A DNA stretch of 64,000 bases, taken from contig JASCOV010000010.1 in assembly GCA_029960045.1 (NCBI GenBank), forward strand, positions 95,299 to 159,298. The letters are read 5' to 3'. The first letter of the stretch is position 1, and every line of letters begins with the position of its first letter. Shown here one piece after another: positions 49,473 to 61,800 of the stretch. This DNA comes from Flavobacteriaceae bacterium PS02293 (lineage in GTDB: Bacteria > Bacteroidota > Bacteroidia > Flavobacteriales > Weeksellaceae). Under the pieces are notes generated by a model. The model was not told where the DNA came from and ran no database searches. It worked only from the letters and a program-made list of their open reading frames with translations. A program made the translations under genes and the position numbers.

Positions 49473-52286
49473 TTAGAAATTAAAATTAGTTCCCAACATT
49501 ATTGTGACAGGTCTTGGATAGAGATTGGTGTCCATTCCGCCAAAAACCTCAGGATCTAATCCTTTATATTTTGTAAAAACAAAAGGATTCTGAACTGTTG
49601 CATAGATCCTGGCATCTTTCAGGAAGTTACTGACCTGTTTGATAGTGTATCCCAGAACAATATTGTCTATCCTGTAGAAAGAAGCATCCTGAATGTAATA
49701 GCTTGACAAGTTCTGTCCATTTTGGAAATTGGTGTCAAAAGCACTTTTCGGGCGATTTACCAGAAACTCATTCGCAAAAATAGAACTCGGACTGAGTGCA
49801 GCATTATTTGCAGCAGTTGCATTATGAATGTAATTACCGATACTTCCGTGGCTGGCTACAGAAAGATCCCAATTTTTATATTTGAATTTTGTATTGATCC
49901 CAAAAGTATAATTCGGTGTTGGTTTGTGATAGACAATCAGGTCAGATTCATTGATAAGGCCGTCACCATTTTGATCTTTATAAAATCCCTCGATCGGTTT
50001 TCCATTATCATCATAGATCTGCTCATAGACATACCACATATTGGCAGCATATCCAACCATTTGAACATTAAGACCATTTCGTCTCATGGCGTTTGAACTG
50101 TCACCAAAACTCAAAGCAGTGATCTTATTTTTGTTATAAGCGATATTTCCACCGATTTCCCACGTGAAATTTTCTGTGACAATTGGCTTTGTATTAAGGG
50201 AAAATTCGATTCCTTTATTTTCAAGGCTTCCGATGTTTGCGGCTACATATTCGGCAAAATTGGTTCCTGCAGCGACTTTTGTTTCCGCATTGATAAGATC
50301 TGTCGTTTCTCTGTAATAAACATCCACTGCTCCTTCAATTCTGTTATTCAGGAATCCAAAATCAATTCCTGCATTGTAAGTTTCTGTAGTTTCCCATTTC
50401 AGATCCTGATTGTAAGCCTGTGGACGAAGCAACGGCGTCCAGATCGGAGCTCCGGTTGAATCATAACCTTGCAGATACGTTGCAGCACTTCCTAAACTAT
50501 ATTGGTAAGTTCCCAAATAAGGATAATCACCTTGGTTGATGTCCTGCTGTCCCGTTTTTCCCCAGCCTAGTCTCAATTTTAAATTGCTAAGAGTTTTAGA
50601 ATCTTTAAAGAAATCTTCGCTTGCTTTCCAGGCAAATGCTGCCGATGGAAACTGTGACCATTGATTATCTTTTTTGAATCTTGATGATCCATCTTTTCTT
50701 AAAGTGAATGTGAAGAGATAACGGTCTTTAATACTATAATTCAATCTTCCGAAAAACGAAACGATGTAATGTTCTGTAGGAAATGTCTGGTAAGCATTGA
50801 TTAGAAGTGGATCTCCATATTCATCAAATCTCGATACCCTGTGAGATTCGTTACCGTTTTGACGATAATAATGCTGCCAGGAATAGCCTCCCATAACATC
50901 AATTTTGCTATCCAAAAAATTCAGGTTTTTAGCATACTGCGCATAGAAATCGAAAATTGAATTTCTTCTTAACTGATCCCATCTATTATCATAGCCTCCA
51001 TAAAGATAATCCGAAGGTGCTAAAGCCGGAATGTAAACTTTCCCTTTACTTTCAGAATAATCCAAACCTAAATTCATATTGAAATGAAGCTCGGGAAGAA
51101 AATGTAATTTGTAATCAAACTGTGCATTACCAATGAAATTATATACTTCCGATTCATCAGTTCTCATCTTTAAAAGCGAAACGGGATTGGCAGTTGCTAC
51201 CTGAATAATGTTATTGTCGCTACCTGTCCAGGTAAAAAACCCACCGAAAGGACTATTGGAATCGTAAACACTTTGGGTCGGATCCATCACGATTGCAGAT
51301 CCGATTGCACCCTGATTTGCAAATTTATTTTTGATGTACATTCCTCTTCCATTCAAATTGATTGTTAGATGTTTATCAAACAAAACCGGACTAAGGGACA
51401 AACTGCTTGTGTAACGCTCCATCTGAGAAGTGTCTAAAGTTCCGCTAAGATTGGTGTATCCAAAAGAAGCACGAAATGGCACAACATCTTTTATAGATCC
51501 GAGAATACTCAAGTTATTTTCTGTGTTGAAAGTCGTTCTGAAAATCTCTTTCTGCCAATTGGTATTGGAACTTCCTAATTTGGAAATAACCTCATCATAG
51601 TTGGTTTGACCAGCAAAAGTTTGCTGAACAAAATTTCTATATTCGTCAGCATTTAAAACATCGATTGTTTTTTTAGGTGTACTGACGGACATATTCGCAT
51701 CATAAGTCACACGGATTCTGCCTTTGCTGCCTTTTTTCGTGGTTATAAGGATAACACCATTAGAAGCTCGTGATCCGTAGATTGCTGTAGCAGAAGCATC
51801 TTTCAGGACTGTGAAAGTGTCTATGTCTGTTGGATTAAGCGTGTTCAGGATATTACCTGCACCACCGAGTCCGTCATTATCGATGAAAATTCCATCAATA
51901 ATAATCAAAGGATCATTGCTGGCAGACAAAGATGAACCGCCCCTAATCCTGATGACTGCGCCACCACTTGGCGAACCTCCTTCTGTAGTTATGTTGACAC
52001 CAGCAACCTTACCCACAAGTATATCCTGTGCGTTGGGTGCGAAACCGCGACTGTTCGTATCTACTTTCAGTGTAGAAATAGATCCTGTCTCGTCCCCTTT
52101 TTTAACTTTACCGTAACCAATAACAACAACCTCATCAATTAATTTTTCATTTTTAAGAGTGTCCGTCGTTTGAGCAGATAAAGAATTTGAAAAAAAGAAA
52201 GCTGAAAATAGAAATCCTGCGGCAACAGGAAATCTAAAAGTTCTTGCATCGAGCTTACTTTTAGTTCCACTAATATTGATCTCCAT
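49473..52286 (-). CDS. SusC/RagA TonB-dependent transporter (starch-type)
   Basis: A 937-residue outer-membrane importer. After a long basic N-terminus and signal (about residues 1-39, ending LSAQ) the plug starts with IDEVVVIGYGKVKKGDETGS. As in the xylan SusC, the N-terminal regulatory beta domain is missing. The barrel ends with LGTNFNF. It heads the susC-susD-susE/F-susE/F-GH13-GH97 operon; a -7 element TATATTTG is at 52352-52359. Confidence 0.93.
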   Translation of the reverse strand: MEINISGTKSKLDARTFRFPVAAGFLFSAFFFSNSLSAQTTDTLKNEKLIDEVVVIGYGKVKKGDETGSISTLKVDTNSRGFAPNAQDILVGKVAGVNITTEGGSPSGGAVIRIRGGSSLSASNDPLIIIDGIFIDNDGLGGAGNILNTLNPTDIDTFTVLKDASATAIYGSRASNGVILITTKKGSKGRIRVTYDANMSVSTPKKTIDVLNADEYRNFVQQTFAGQTNYDEVISKLGSSNTNWQKEIFRTTFNTENNLSILGSIKDVVPFRASFGYTNLSGTLDTSQMERYTSSLSLSPVLFDKHLTINLNGRGMYIKNKFANQGAIGSAIVMDPTQSVYDSNSPFGGFFTWTGSDNNIIQVATANPVSLLKMRTDESEVYNFIGNAQFDYKLHFLPELHFNMNLGLDYSESKGKVYIPALAPSDYLYGGYDNRWDQLRRNSIFDFYAQYAKNLNFLDSKIDVMGGYSWQHYYRQNGNESHRVSRFDEYGDPLLINAYQTFPTEHYIVSFFGRLNYSIKDRYLFTFTLRKDGSSRFKKDNQWSQFPSAAFAWKASEDFFKDSKTLSNLKLRLGWGKTGQQDINQGDYPYLGTYQYSLGSAATYLQGYDSTGAPIWTPLLRPQAYNQDLKWETTETYNAGIDFGFLNNRIEGAVDVYYRETTDLINAETKVAAGTNFAEYVAANIGSLENKGIEFSLNTKPIVTENFTWEIGGNIAYNKNKITALSFGDSSNAMRRNGLNVQMVGYAANMWYVYEQIYDDNGKPIEGFYKDQNGDGLINESDLIVYHKPTPNYTFGINTKFKYKNWDLSVASHGSIGNYIHNATAANNAALSPSSIFANEFLVNRPKSAFDTNFQNGQNLSSYYIQDASFYRIDNIVLGYTIKQVSNFLKDARIYATVQNPFVFTKYKGLDPEVFGGMDTNLYPRPVTIMLGTNFNF

Positions 52287-52351
52287 ATATTAAATTATTT
52301 AAAATTTTATTCAGAAAAGAATATCGTAATGAATTCTTCTCTGTTTGATTT

Positions 52352-52380
52352 CAAATATAATATGGTACTATGTCCGGAAA
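52352..52380 (-). promoter_or_regulatory. promoter of the starch locus
   Basis: TATATTTG on the minus strand (52352-52359). Near the -33 position lies TCCGGA (52373-52378), a palindrome that could be part of a SusR-like regulator site; this is a guess. Confidence 0.45.
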
Positions 52381-52539
52381 AGTACGGGAAGGTCTTTAAG
52401 TAAGTTGAATGTATAATCAATTAAACACAAATGACTGATTATCAAAACATTAAATATCATGCATTCACAGTATAATGTAACTTTTTCACTAAAAAAAAGG
52501 CGTTTTTAGAGCAATTTCAATATTAAAATAATGTAAATT

Positions 52540-54192
52540 TTATGTTAAGGGTTCGGATATTCCGATTCTCTGAACCAATTGTTCAAAGTTATCATCAGGA
52601 TGAATCGCCTTCGATTTCACCTTACTTCTGTAATTATAAATTGTGCGCAAAGTGTAATGTAGAAATGTTGCAATCTGATTATTATTCGTAACGCCCAATC
52701 TGATCAATGCAAAAACTCTAAGTTCCTGATTGAGGTTTTGATCATTATTGAATGGGTATTGTTCTTCCGGTCTAAGAAGCTTATTAATTTCTGCAACAAA
52801 ATTGGGATAGATCTTCAGAAAAGCTTTATCGAAGTTGTTATAAAGTTCTTTTAATTCCTTTGTAGAATCCTGAGCAGATGTGGTTGTCATTTTAATAATA
52901 TCCGCAGTCTGTCCGGTTTTGATTTTACGGTTAACGATATTTTTAAAGTTTTCCAACCGATCGATATACTCTGTACAGATTTCCAAAAAGCTCTTGATAT
53001 ATTCTTCTTTTATGTGATTGGCTTCTGCGAGAGAACGGTTTGTCAAAGCCTGCTTTTCGTTGGCAATTTGAAGTTCATTGTTAAGCTCATTAAGCTTAGA
53101 ATTAATCACCGTCAATTCCTTTTTCGCTTTTGATACTTTTTGGATTTGTTTGATGACAAAAATTATCGCAATCAATAATATAACAGAAAGAACACTTACG
53201 ACAATCAGCAAAAGTCTAAGTTTTTTCTGTTGTTTTTCTCTGTCCAGCTGGTACGCTTTGTCTATGATTGGTAAAACCCTTGCAATCTGAATATTCCGTA
53301 GTCTTGCATTGTAGAAATTGGCATCTTCCAGACTTTGTTTTATGTATAGATTTGCTCTTTCTATATCGCCATCATCAAATAACAAAATAGCCAGTGTTCT
53401 AAGAGAAATATTTTCTTTGACTGCAGCATGAATATCCGATATAGCAGATTTTGCCAGATAAAATTTTTCCTTATCCCTATCTTTTTTCTCTTGGTACAGA
53501 TAAGCCAATATTGAATTCAGTATTGAGAATTCGCGAGTATCCGGTTTCACAGTGTCTGTTGCTTCTAATAATATCTTCTCGGCTTTATTAAAATCTTTTA
53601 GCTCGATATACTTGACACTGTAGTTAATTGCATATTCATAACTGTCCTTTGGCAGAATATTGATCAAAGAATCCTGCACAATACTTTTATTCTTTATAAG
53701 CTCATTTACTTCTCTCCCATCCTGATACTCTACCCAGTAAATATATACCTCCAGATAAGCTTTGTAATAATCTACAAGTTGCTGATGCTGAAGTTTATTT
53801 TTGTTGATCTTATTCAATATATCAAGGGAAAAAGGGAACATTCCTGCCTTTGCCTTTATTCTTGCAAGTTGAATCTGACTGTCGATTACAAAGGTTTGAT
53901 TATTTAATTTGTTTGCAATTTCAAGCGCCTTGACTGTATATAACTGCGCTGAATCTGCTACAAAAACTTCGTACTGTTTCGAAAGATCTCTGTATAAAGG
54001 ATATAATTGAGAATTATCTTTTGTTTGTGAAACCTGTTTTAGTAAGTTTTTGATCTTTAATTGTTTCTGATGTGTAAAGACTTTCTCTTTGGCGATAGAA
54101 TTGTCCAATTCCACCAATAACTGATCCAGCGGTTTCTGTGAGAAAACCATTGTAAACAGAAATAAAAAAAGAATTTGAATGAATTTTTGCAT
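52540..54192 (-). CDS. SusR-like transmembrane transcription regulator (TPR plus HTH)
   Basis: A 550-residue inner-membrane regulator: signal peptide (MQKFIQILFLFLFTMVFSQ), periplasmic TPR-type helices (about 25-325), one TM (LLLIVVSVLSVILLIAIIFV, about 328-347), a coiled coil, and a C-terminal LuxR/GerE-like HTH (LRVFALIRLGVTNNNQIATFLHYTLRTIYNYRSKVK). This matches the DUF6377/SusR layout, where periplasmic maltose-type ligands activate the sus operon. Its own promoter is visible: TATTTTTG at 54207-54214 with TTG at 54236-54238. The adjacent starch operon is the obvious target. Confidence 0.9.
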   Translation of the reverse strand: MQKFIQILFLFLFTMVFSQKPLDQLLVELDNSIAKEKVFTHQKQLKIKNLLKQVSQTKDNSQLYPLYRDLSKQYEVFVADSAQLYTVKALEIANKLNNQTFVIDSQIQLARIKAKAGMFPFSLDILNKINKNKLQHQQLVDYYKAYLEVYIYWVEYQDGREVNELIKNKSIVQDSLINILPKDSYEYAINYSVKYIELKDFNKAEKILLEATDTVKPDTREFSILNSILAYLYQEKKDRDKEKFYLAKSAISDIHAAVKENISLRTLAILLFDDGDIERANLYIKQSLEDANFYNARLRNIQIARVLPIIDKAYQLDREKQQKKLRLLLIVVSVLSVILLIAIIFVIKQIQKVSKAKKELTVINSKLNELNNELQIANEKQALTNRSLAEANHIKEEYIKSFLEICTEYIDRLENFKNIVNRKIKTGQTADIIKMTTTSAQDSTKELKELYNNFDKAFLKIYPNFVAEINKLLRPEEQYPFNNDQNLNQELRVFALIRLGVTNNNQIATFLHYTLRTIYNYRSKVKSKAIHPDDNFEQLVQRIGISEPLT

Positions 54193-54442
54193 GATCGAAT
54201 CGGAAACAAAAATACATTTTTCAGCATAAAGTTTCCAATAATTTTCAAAGCTTGTAATATTAATTCAAAAAATATATAATTGGTTTTATAATTACTGAAG
54301 AAGCTCTTCGGGAAGTTGCTTTTTGAACTTCAACCGGATAATTCCTATGATATTATAAAAAGCACAAATTGTTTTTTGAAAAAATGAAGAATATTATAAA
54401 TGTAGGGAAAGTACAATATCAGTAAATAAAATGTTTCTAAAG
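54193..54442. other. intergenic stretch upstream of the SusR-like gene
   Basis: Contains the SusR-like promoter (54207-54238) and otherwise AT-rich sequence with no convincing frame. Confidence 0.4.
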
Positions 54443-54525
54443 AACAACGCCACTAGAATCTAGTGGCGTTGTTGGCTTTAAAAGTGACCGCAGAGGTGCA
54501 ATTTTCGAACACTTTTGTAGAAGAT
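54443..54525. repeat. dispersed palindromic repeat, family 2, copy 2
   Basis: Arms AACAACGCCACTAGA and TCTAGTGGCGTTGTT around A54458, then the tail GTGACCGCAGAGGTGC...ACACTTT. Compared with 36660-36742 one base pair of the stem has changed on both sides (G-C to A-T), keeping the palindrome. Confidence 0.85.
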
Positions 54526-54732
54526 TTGGATAAACTTGCAAAACTCTCATCATTTATTATCCCATAAAACATTATCTACTATATATAATTCCATTTCGGG
54601 TTACTTCATATCAGATTGAAATATAGAGATTAATTAGATGAAAGTTGAAGTTCATTATAAGACTTGCTGGCAAATACATTAATTAGCAATTTTATAAATT
54701 TTTATAATGCATTTGAAGCAATAAGATATGAA
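54526..54732. other. AT-rich intergenic stretch
   Basis: No gene, repeat or clear signal is seen here. Confidence 0.3.
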
Positions 54733-54885
54733 TCAATCTTGATTTAAAATAAAATCTTTGATGGTAATTTTAGCGAACGTATGTGCTAGTGCTAAAATTT
54801 CAGAAGCCTCTTCCTCTGAAACATTTAAACCTGAATTTTTGAGTATTCTTATTGCTACATCTAATTTAATTTCTTGAAAATTCAT
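54733..54885 (-). CDS. small conserved-type hypothetical protein
   Basis: About 50 residues from the ATG at 54885 (MNFQEIKLDVAIRILKNSGL...); an in-frame ATG at 54969 gives 78 residues with a Lys-rich, low-complexity N-terminus. The core LDVAIRILKNSGLNVSEEEASEILALAHTFAKI is a helix-turn-helix-like pair of amphipathic helices. Similar tiny proteins are frequent in Flavobacteriia; some are labelled PTS subunit by mis-annotation. Function unknown. Confidence 0.55.
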   Translation of the reverse strand: MNFQEIKLDVAIRILKNSGLNVSEEEASEILALAHTFAKITIKDFILNQD

Positions 54886-54969
54886 CATCGACCCTGGCTC
54901 AAATTTATATGAACTATCAATAATGGAATTTTTCTTTTTTTTACTTGTAGGCACTATAGAAAAGATCAA

Positions 54970-55877
54970 TTAGAAGGAGAATTATCTATTTTTTGTCACC
55001 TAAAATAAGATACTGACTTAAAAATAATAGATAAAAGTTCCGATTTAATACTCAGTAAAAATCGGCAATAATTGTGTAAAAAAGAGTTGTATAGATAGCT
55101 GGAAGTCTAATTAAAGTTAGTCTGGAATAAAAAGATTCCAAGCTAGATGACTTTGGGATAAAAAAGATTATTTTCGATGAACTATACAAAATTTAAAGTT
55201 TTAGGTTCTTTAAAAATTCTAAAATAGAAGAAAAAAAAACTGACAAAGAAATAACGTACTAACCCTTGATACATAGAAATTTTGTAAACAGAAGGTATTT
55301 CAAAAAATTCATCCAAGCTTTTTAGAGAGTTTGCAACATTTTATAATACATTATTATTTTCAATCTTAATTTGCTTACTATTAATAGAAAAACCTTTAAA
55401 TACTTTTATTTAAAGGTTTTTCTATTAAAATCATACCAGAACATTTAGAAAGCGGAAAAAAAATTATTGATATCAATTCAGTATAATTAGAATTCATGTA
55501 AACTACAATATGCAACGATATGAAAATATTAAAGAAAATGCTAACCACAAGAAGTTCAAAGTCAATCAATGTAATTAGAATTGAGTAAAAGATAAATAGA
55601 AAATCTTTAAAAAGTATTAGGCATTATGTTCGGATGGGACTTGTTATTTTTTCAAAAAAGCACTTTCTATAAGCGTTATATTGTTCTCTTATTTAGCAGG
55701 TCACCGAAAAAAGGTCACTTTTCTAAACAATTTAGAGCGTCGTTTTTACTGGTGCAAATATATTTTTTATTTTCACAAAGAAACAAGCCCACTTTTCATC
55801 ATTAACATGTCTAAAATACAGACTTTCAAAGACTTTAGAAAAATTTTTATTAAAATTATCTTTGAAGGTTTTTAATT
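54970..55877. other. gene-poor AT-rich region, possibly decayed mobile DNA
   Basis: No intact gene. The segment around 55150-55260 has short coding-like stretches interrupted by stops in every frame, compatible with a decayed gene. A weak 64-codon frame at 55681-55875 (+) needs a TTG start and was not accepted. The 48-nt perfect hairpin at 55381-55428 is the only strong structure. Confidence 0.4.
55381..55428. terminator. perfect 21-bp hairpin
   Basis: Arms 55381-55401 and 55408-55428 are exact inverted copies around ACTTTT, with A/T runs at both ends. It resembles a strong bidirectional terminator but has no adjacent gene on the plus side, so it may mark the edge of a lost gene or element. 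Confidence 0.6.
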
Positions 55878-58800
55878 TCATATCTCTAAAGTCACAATCA
55901 TACTATTATCAATCAACTTATTATCTTCATATATTGATTTAACCAACTTTTTTTGAAAAAACAGTTTTTCTTCAAAGGTTTGAATTTCTACTATAGCCTT
56001 ATCAGAAGCAATAACAAACCACCCTTCTCCAATTTCCCCATCTTTCCTAGGAGTCATATTCATATTACCACTTGCCCAATAAATAGACTCAACCATCAAT
56101 TCTCCTGATTCATTTCTCCATGCAAATAATTTTGTAGGCTCTGGAATCCAATCAAGGTGTCTTGCTAGAACAGGATTTATTGCTATCCATCTTGATTTTA
56201 TATCAAACTGACTAAATCTATGGTCTCTATGAACAATTATAAAATGACCGCCTCCATTTAAATTGTGGTAATTATCACTAAGCTCATGAAAAACTGAACC
56301 AAAGATATAAGGTTCAGAATCGTCTATACTATCTGAGACCGTAACTTGTGATGAAAACTCTTCAGATGGACTTCCCCAATCTAAATTTTTAATAACATTA
56401 TATTCTCCTATAATTTTAAAACCATTATCATAATTAATAAGAGAATTTTCCTGCAATCTTACATTATCATCAATTTTATCAATCCAATCTTTTCTTACAA
56501 ACTTCTCTTTTTCTATTTTTGGAATGAAGCTTGGCTTTTTTATTGTGTGAAAAAATGGAACACTTTTATCTTTAGAGATTAGCACATCTCTAAGTTCCTC
56601 ATTGTAACATGTTTGAGAGTCAATCAATTCAGTGGCTAATTGCATAATTGCCCTTAATGCCGTGATAACTCGGGGTCTATGAAATGAATATTTTAAGTTA
56701 ATTTCTTCTAGGTGACCTCTTATTTCTTTTTCAAACTCAACAGTCCATTCATTCTCATTGCCTAACTCTTTCATCAAAGATTGTGTCCTTATCAGTAAAA
56801 TAGACTTATCTACTTCTGAAATTATTGATATATAGTTAATTATATTACCAAATGGACTTATTAAATCATTAGGATTATTAACATCTAATATGGGAATATA
56901 TGAATCATTTTTTCTTCCCAATTTTAGCGATTTTATTTCTGGAATTTCTAAGGAGTAAATAGCAGGTAGTGCATTAAATTTACTCTGCGGAATATCTTTT
57001 CCAAAAAATTCAAGGATTTCAATAGCATCATTCCTAATCTCAAAATCTTTAGATATTGCATATTCTTCGAGTATTGGAACAAACTCAACCGTCTTTTCTG
57101 GGCTGAGATGAAATAAAAAAACTACAATTTCAATAATAGAGTAATCATTAAGCTTTCTCTCTATAAGATAATTGCTTGCATACCTATTATTAGCGTCAAT
57201 ACACTTTGCAAATAGTATTATTGCTTTTTCTCTTACTATGTTAACAGGGGATTTTAAAAGCTCAACCAAATAGTCAATATATACCTTTTCAGACGGGGTA
57301 TCTAGTGATTCTAGTAAAGGTAAATCTGCTAAAGGCTTACTATTAGACATTAGTCTTTGGAGATATTCAAAAACTTCATTCCAGATTTCTACTTCTGGAA
57401 AGCTTTCTGTTAATAATCCCATTATGTCTCTTAAATCATAAAAATATGAACTAGGATAGCCTGTCTCAATTACATTGTATGAGAAAACTTCAAAAGCCTT
57501 TTTTGTCGCTTTTGAGGAATCAACTTTTTTTAGAGCATTAAATGCTTCTATTCTTGAGCCTCCATCGTAATGTTTTACCCATCCCGATTCGCTCGACAAT
57601 TCAATACTTTTCTCAGCCAAATCTTTTGCTAAATCAGAATCTCCTTTATTCAAAGCTATTCCACTCATTTTCGAATAAAATATTGATTCTCTTTTTGTGA
57701 TTTTTGCAAAGCTGTTAATATCTTTGATATTATCAAGAGATATTATAGGTTCTAATTTATCTATGACTTTTGACCAGTTAAAATATGAGTTACCCTTATC
57801 CTCATTTTGTAACATTTCTTTAAAATCATCATAACTCTTTATTTGTTCAAGAACTTGATTTTCAGATAATCTTTTATAATCTGGTTTTAGAACTAATTCA
57901 TTTGAGGATGAATCATTATTTTTATCATCTTTTGGAAGAATAAAGTCTGGAAAATAATCTATCGTATTTAAATCTTGGGTTACAAAAAAATTGTCTACCT
58001 CTTTTAAAAGATATACCCTGTCTGCCTCAAATGAATTTATATTTATACTGTTTAAAATATATGGAAGCTGGTTTTTGAAAAAATTTTCACCACATATTTC
58101 ATATCCCTTTTTAAGAATTTCTTTAAGTACTTTTATACTAGTAGACTCTGATAAGAGTAAATACAAATCACAGTATAGGTTAATAGCATTATTATAGTTT
58201 TGTTCCGTATTTATCTGTTTAGTAAAATACTTTATAAAAAGGGCCAAAGCCTCATTAAAGTCTATAAGCCCATTTTTTATTTGCCAATTAGACTGTTGCA
58301 CTCCATCATTTAAATTGTTTTCAAAACCTACCTCTAGTAAATCTTCTGAAGCATCCCAATATGCTCTTCCCTCTGTAGTCTCTTTAATATGATTAAGGTG
58401 TGATAAGAACCATACAATTCTGTCAGAAGCACCCGTGGGATTTACTTTATTTATTTCTCGCAACCACCTTATCCATGTATTAAACTGATAGTCTTTACGA
58501 TAGCCTATTCCTATTGACTCTTGTATTGCTTGTTTTAACCATTTTTCACTTTCATTAATCTCATTAATTTGAAAGTAAATGTTTGCCTGATCAATACATT
58601 CTCTTACACGCCCATCAATATCATGATTATCCAACATGAAACTTTCAATTATTTGCAATCGTTCTACACAAATATCTTTTGAATAGTCTTCTTCAATAAG
58701 AGATGTAACTATATGTCGTTGAGTTTTACTATTCCAGTATTTTTTATTGCTATCAAATTCTAAAGAAAGCAGATGAGCTATTTTATTTATATTTTCTTTT

Positions 58801-61800
58801 CCGGTCAATGATACAGCGTAAATTAGGAGATTAAAATATTCCTCCTTGCACTGTTGTATTTTATACCAATAACTATTGCGCGGAGAAATTTCTTTATAAT
58901 AAAATTTGACAACCGGAATCATCCTTTGAGTAATTTCTCCCGAGAAACTTCCCATTATTCCCTCACTTAGTACCTGAGAAATTAAACATAACATTCTTTC
59001 AAACTCAACTAATACTTCTTCATCACTTCCAGAAGCAGCAGAAGGGATAGCAGCAGTAATAGGTAGTCCTTTATTGCAAAGATTAAGTAATTTATTAAAC
59101 TTTATTAATGGAATAAATGGATCCAAAGAATCACTATATCCCAAATCTATTTCTTTTGTTGCGGCTTTTGAAGGGTGTTTAATATTCTCAATCCACTCCC
59201 AAACTTCAGTGGTATCCTGAGTGACTTTGAAAATTAAATCGGCAATAAATATTCTTCCAATTGGTGACGTATTCTCTATTGTAAAATATCCTTTTAAAGA
59301 AGATATAAATTCAATTGCTCGATTATTATCATTTGTATCTATACATTCTTCAATTGCATTTTGGAAAAGATGAAATATTGCATTTTTACCTTTTTTTGTC
59401 TTAGTATTGATGTTATATAAAATTTTGGCGAAATCATCCCATTTATTCTGCTGAATAATACTATAACCCAGACTTTCTAATATTTGAATACGTAAATCTG
59501 ATTCTTTTTCTTCAAATCTATTATTCTCAGAGTCATTAGAAAATTTAATACTATTAATAACTAATAAAATGTTGTCTATCAATTCAAAATATGCAGCAGT
59601 CGCTGCCCATTCTTTCAAGGAATCTTTTGTCTCCCTGTAATTATGTGAATTCTCAATTAATATCTTCTGATTAGTAATGATTTCAGGATAAGCTAAATTG
59701 TAAAATAACTCAGCTTCTGATTTGTATCCAGAATTAAAAAAAATCCTAGAGGCTTTTAAGGCATAAGATTCTGAACAATGCAGTACATTTCCTGATCTTA
59801 AGTATCCTACAGCTTCACTAAATTTATTTATTTGTAAAAGTTCTTCTGTAAGAGATGCAGGATTAATATTAAATAACCTTCTTTCAATCTCAGCGGAACA
59901 AAACAAATATTTTAGAAGAAAAATTAAACTATTTTGCTTTCTACTAATTTCAATACCTAAATTTATATCTTTTTTAATTTCGTCCGCAGGTCTAAAATTT
60001 AATAGCTGATTAGTGAAATTTTCTGGAGTTGCTACAGTTAAAAATGTGTCAAAATCTTCAGATTCGAACAAATGATAGTTCTGATTCCATCTTTGCTCGA
60101 TAGTAGATTTCTCATAATATTCCGCTAACTGTTTGTGATAGTTACGATGCAAAATGAAATCAAAATCGTTATTTAAATAATTTATGGCTGTTTGGGTTAA
60201 CAAAAATTGCTTGAATGAATTATGAAAAAAAGACAATGCTTTATTCTCTTCATTAAATAAAATTTTTGCTTTCTCATTAAATGATTTGTGTGTTGCCCTT
60301 TCAAAAGACCATTCTTGTAAAAAATCGATATTTATTAAGCCTTTTATTCTAGCAATCAAGCCTAAAAAACTAACTAAGTTTTCGTCTTGATTAATCGGTT
60401 CCCAAATCTTTTTATAATAGTTATCTATGTCTCCTTCAATTGTTGGAAGGGAGTCAATCGCTTCCTCTAAGCTCTCTATTCCTGATAATTTTTCCACCAA
60501 ATATGATAAATATAAGGGATGCCCTTGCGACTTTTCATATATTTTTGATTTTATACCAAGAGTTACTTCGGCAATGAAATCTACGTTATCTATATAATTA
60601 TAAACGTCTTCTTTTCTTAAAGAATCAATTTTTATAGTTCTTTCGGAATTCTGGTGTTCACTTTTAACTTCTTGTGGAATGTCGCTTAAATCGTAAGACT
60701 GACTACCTAAAATAATAATAACACCACTTGGTAATGTTGCAGGTAATGGAAGTTCTCTAAGAAAACTGGTTGAAGCTGATTTATATTCTCTCGGAACATG
60801 GTCTAACCCGTCAATAATGATTATAGTTTTTTGTTGAGACTCATTATATTCTTCACCTATGTATTTTATTTGTTCGTAAAATACATCTTTTAAAAAAACA
60901 AGATCCTTATAAGGTAAAATATCTCTTTTATATATACCTTCTTCTTTAATTTGGAAAACTAAATCAAAAAATAAATGAATTGCATTCCCTCTTTCATGAT
61001 AATTTAAATGTGATGATGGATTTGCAAAGTCAAAAGCATAATATTTAATAATTCTTTCAGTGGATGCTTTAGACCATTGGTTCAGCAAGGTAGATTTACC
61101 TGAGCCCGGTCCTCCCGAAAGAAAAATATAGCCTGATTCTAGATGATTAACCTTAGAACTTAATAAGTCTAAACTACTTGTTATAGGCTGATACTTCTTC
61201 CTATCAATTACTATATCGTGATTGAATGTTGTTTTAAAGCGGTTTTCCCAGCCTAGTTCTTGGATTATCTGAAGTCGTGAGAATTCTACGAGTCGCATTG
61301 GACTTGCTACTTTTTCTATAATAAATCTGCTCAAGTCTTGTAGATCATTATCCTCTCTTAAGTACTTCGAGTTTGTAACACTAAATTCTCTTTGTTTGTA
61401 GGCATGGTGAAAATCAAAACATTCAACAAATTCGTTAAATTCTTCCTCTTCTACATTAAGTGTTTTTTTTAAATCTTCAATGACAGGATTCCACTTATCA
61501 TTAATTGCATTTTTATTACGTAGCTTTTTCCAAACCTCATTTATAAAATCATGAAAGCTTCCTATTTTATCGTTTCCGATTTTTATAGTGTCATTCGTTG
61601 ATAATTTTTTATTTGTAATCAAATGTGGGATAACCTTTTTACTTACATTAATTCTTTTCAAATTTTGCCAACTTGATAGAATTACCGGTAGAAGGCTAAT
61701 AAAATTAGTGTATGATATATTTGCCTCCGAAATTGTCCATTTAACTTGATATGCATGAACTTCCGAAGATGTAGAATATTGGATGTCATCGAGCTTTTCT

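Noticed and set aside
55681..55875. A 64-codon plus-strand frame next to the STAND gene.
   Set aside because: Needs a TTG start, has low-complexity composition and no recognisable domain.
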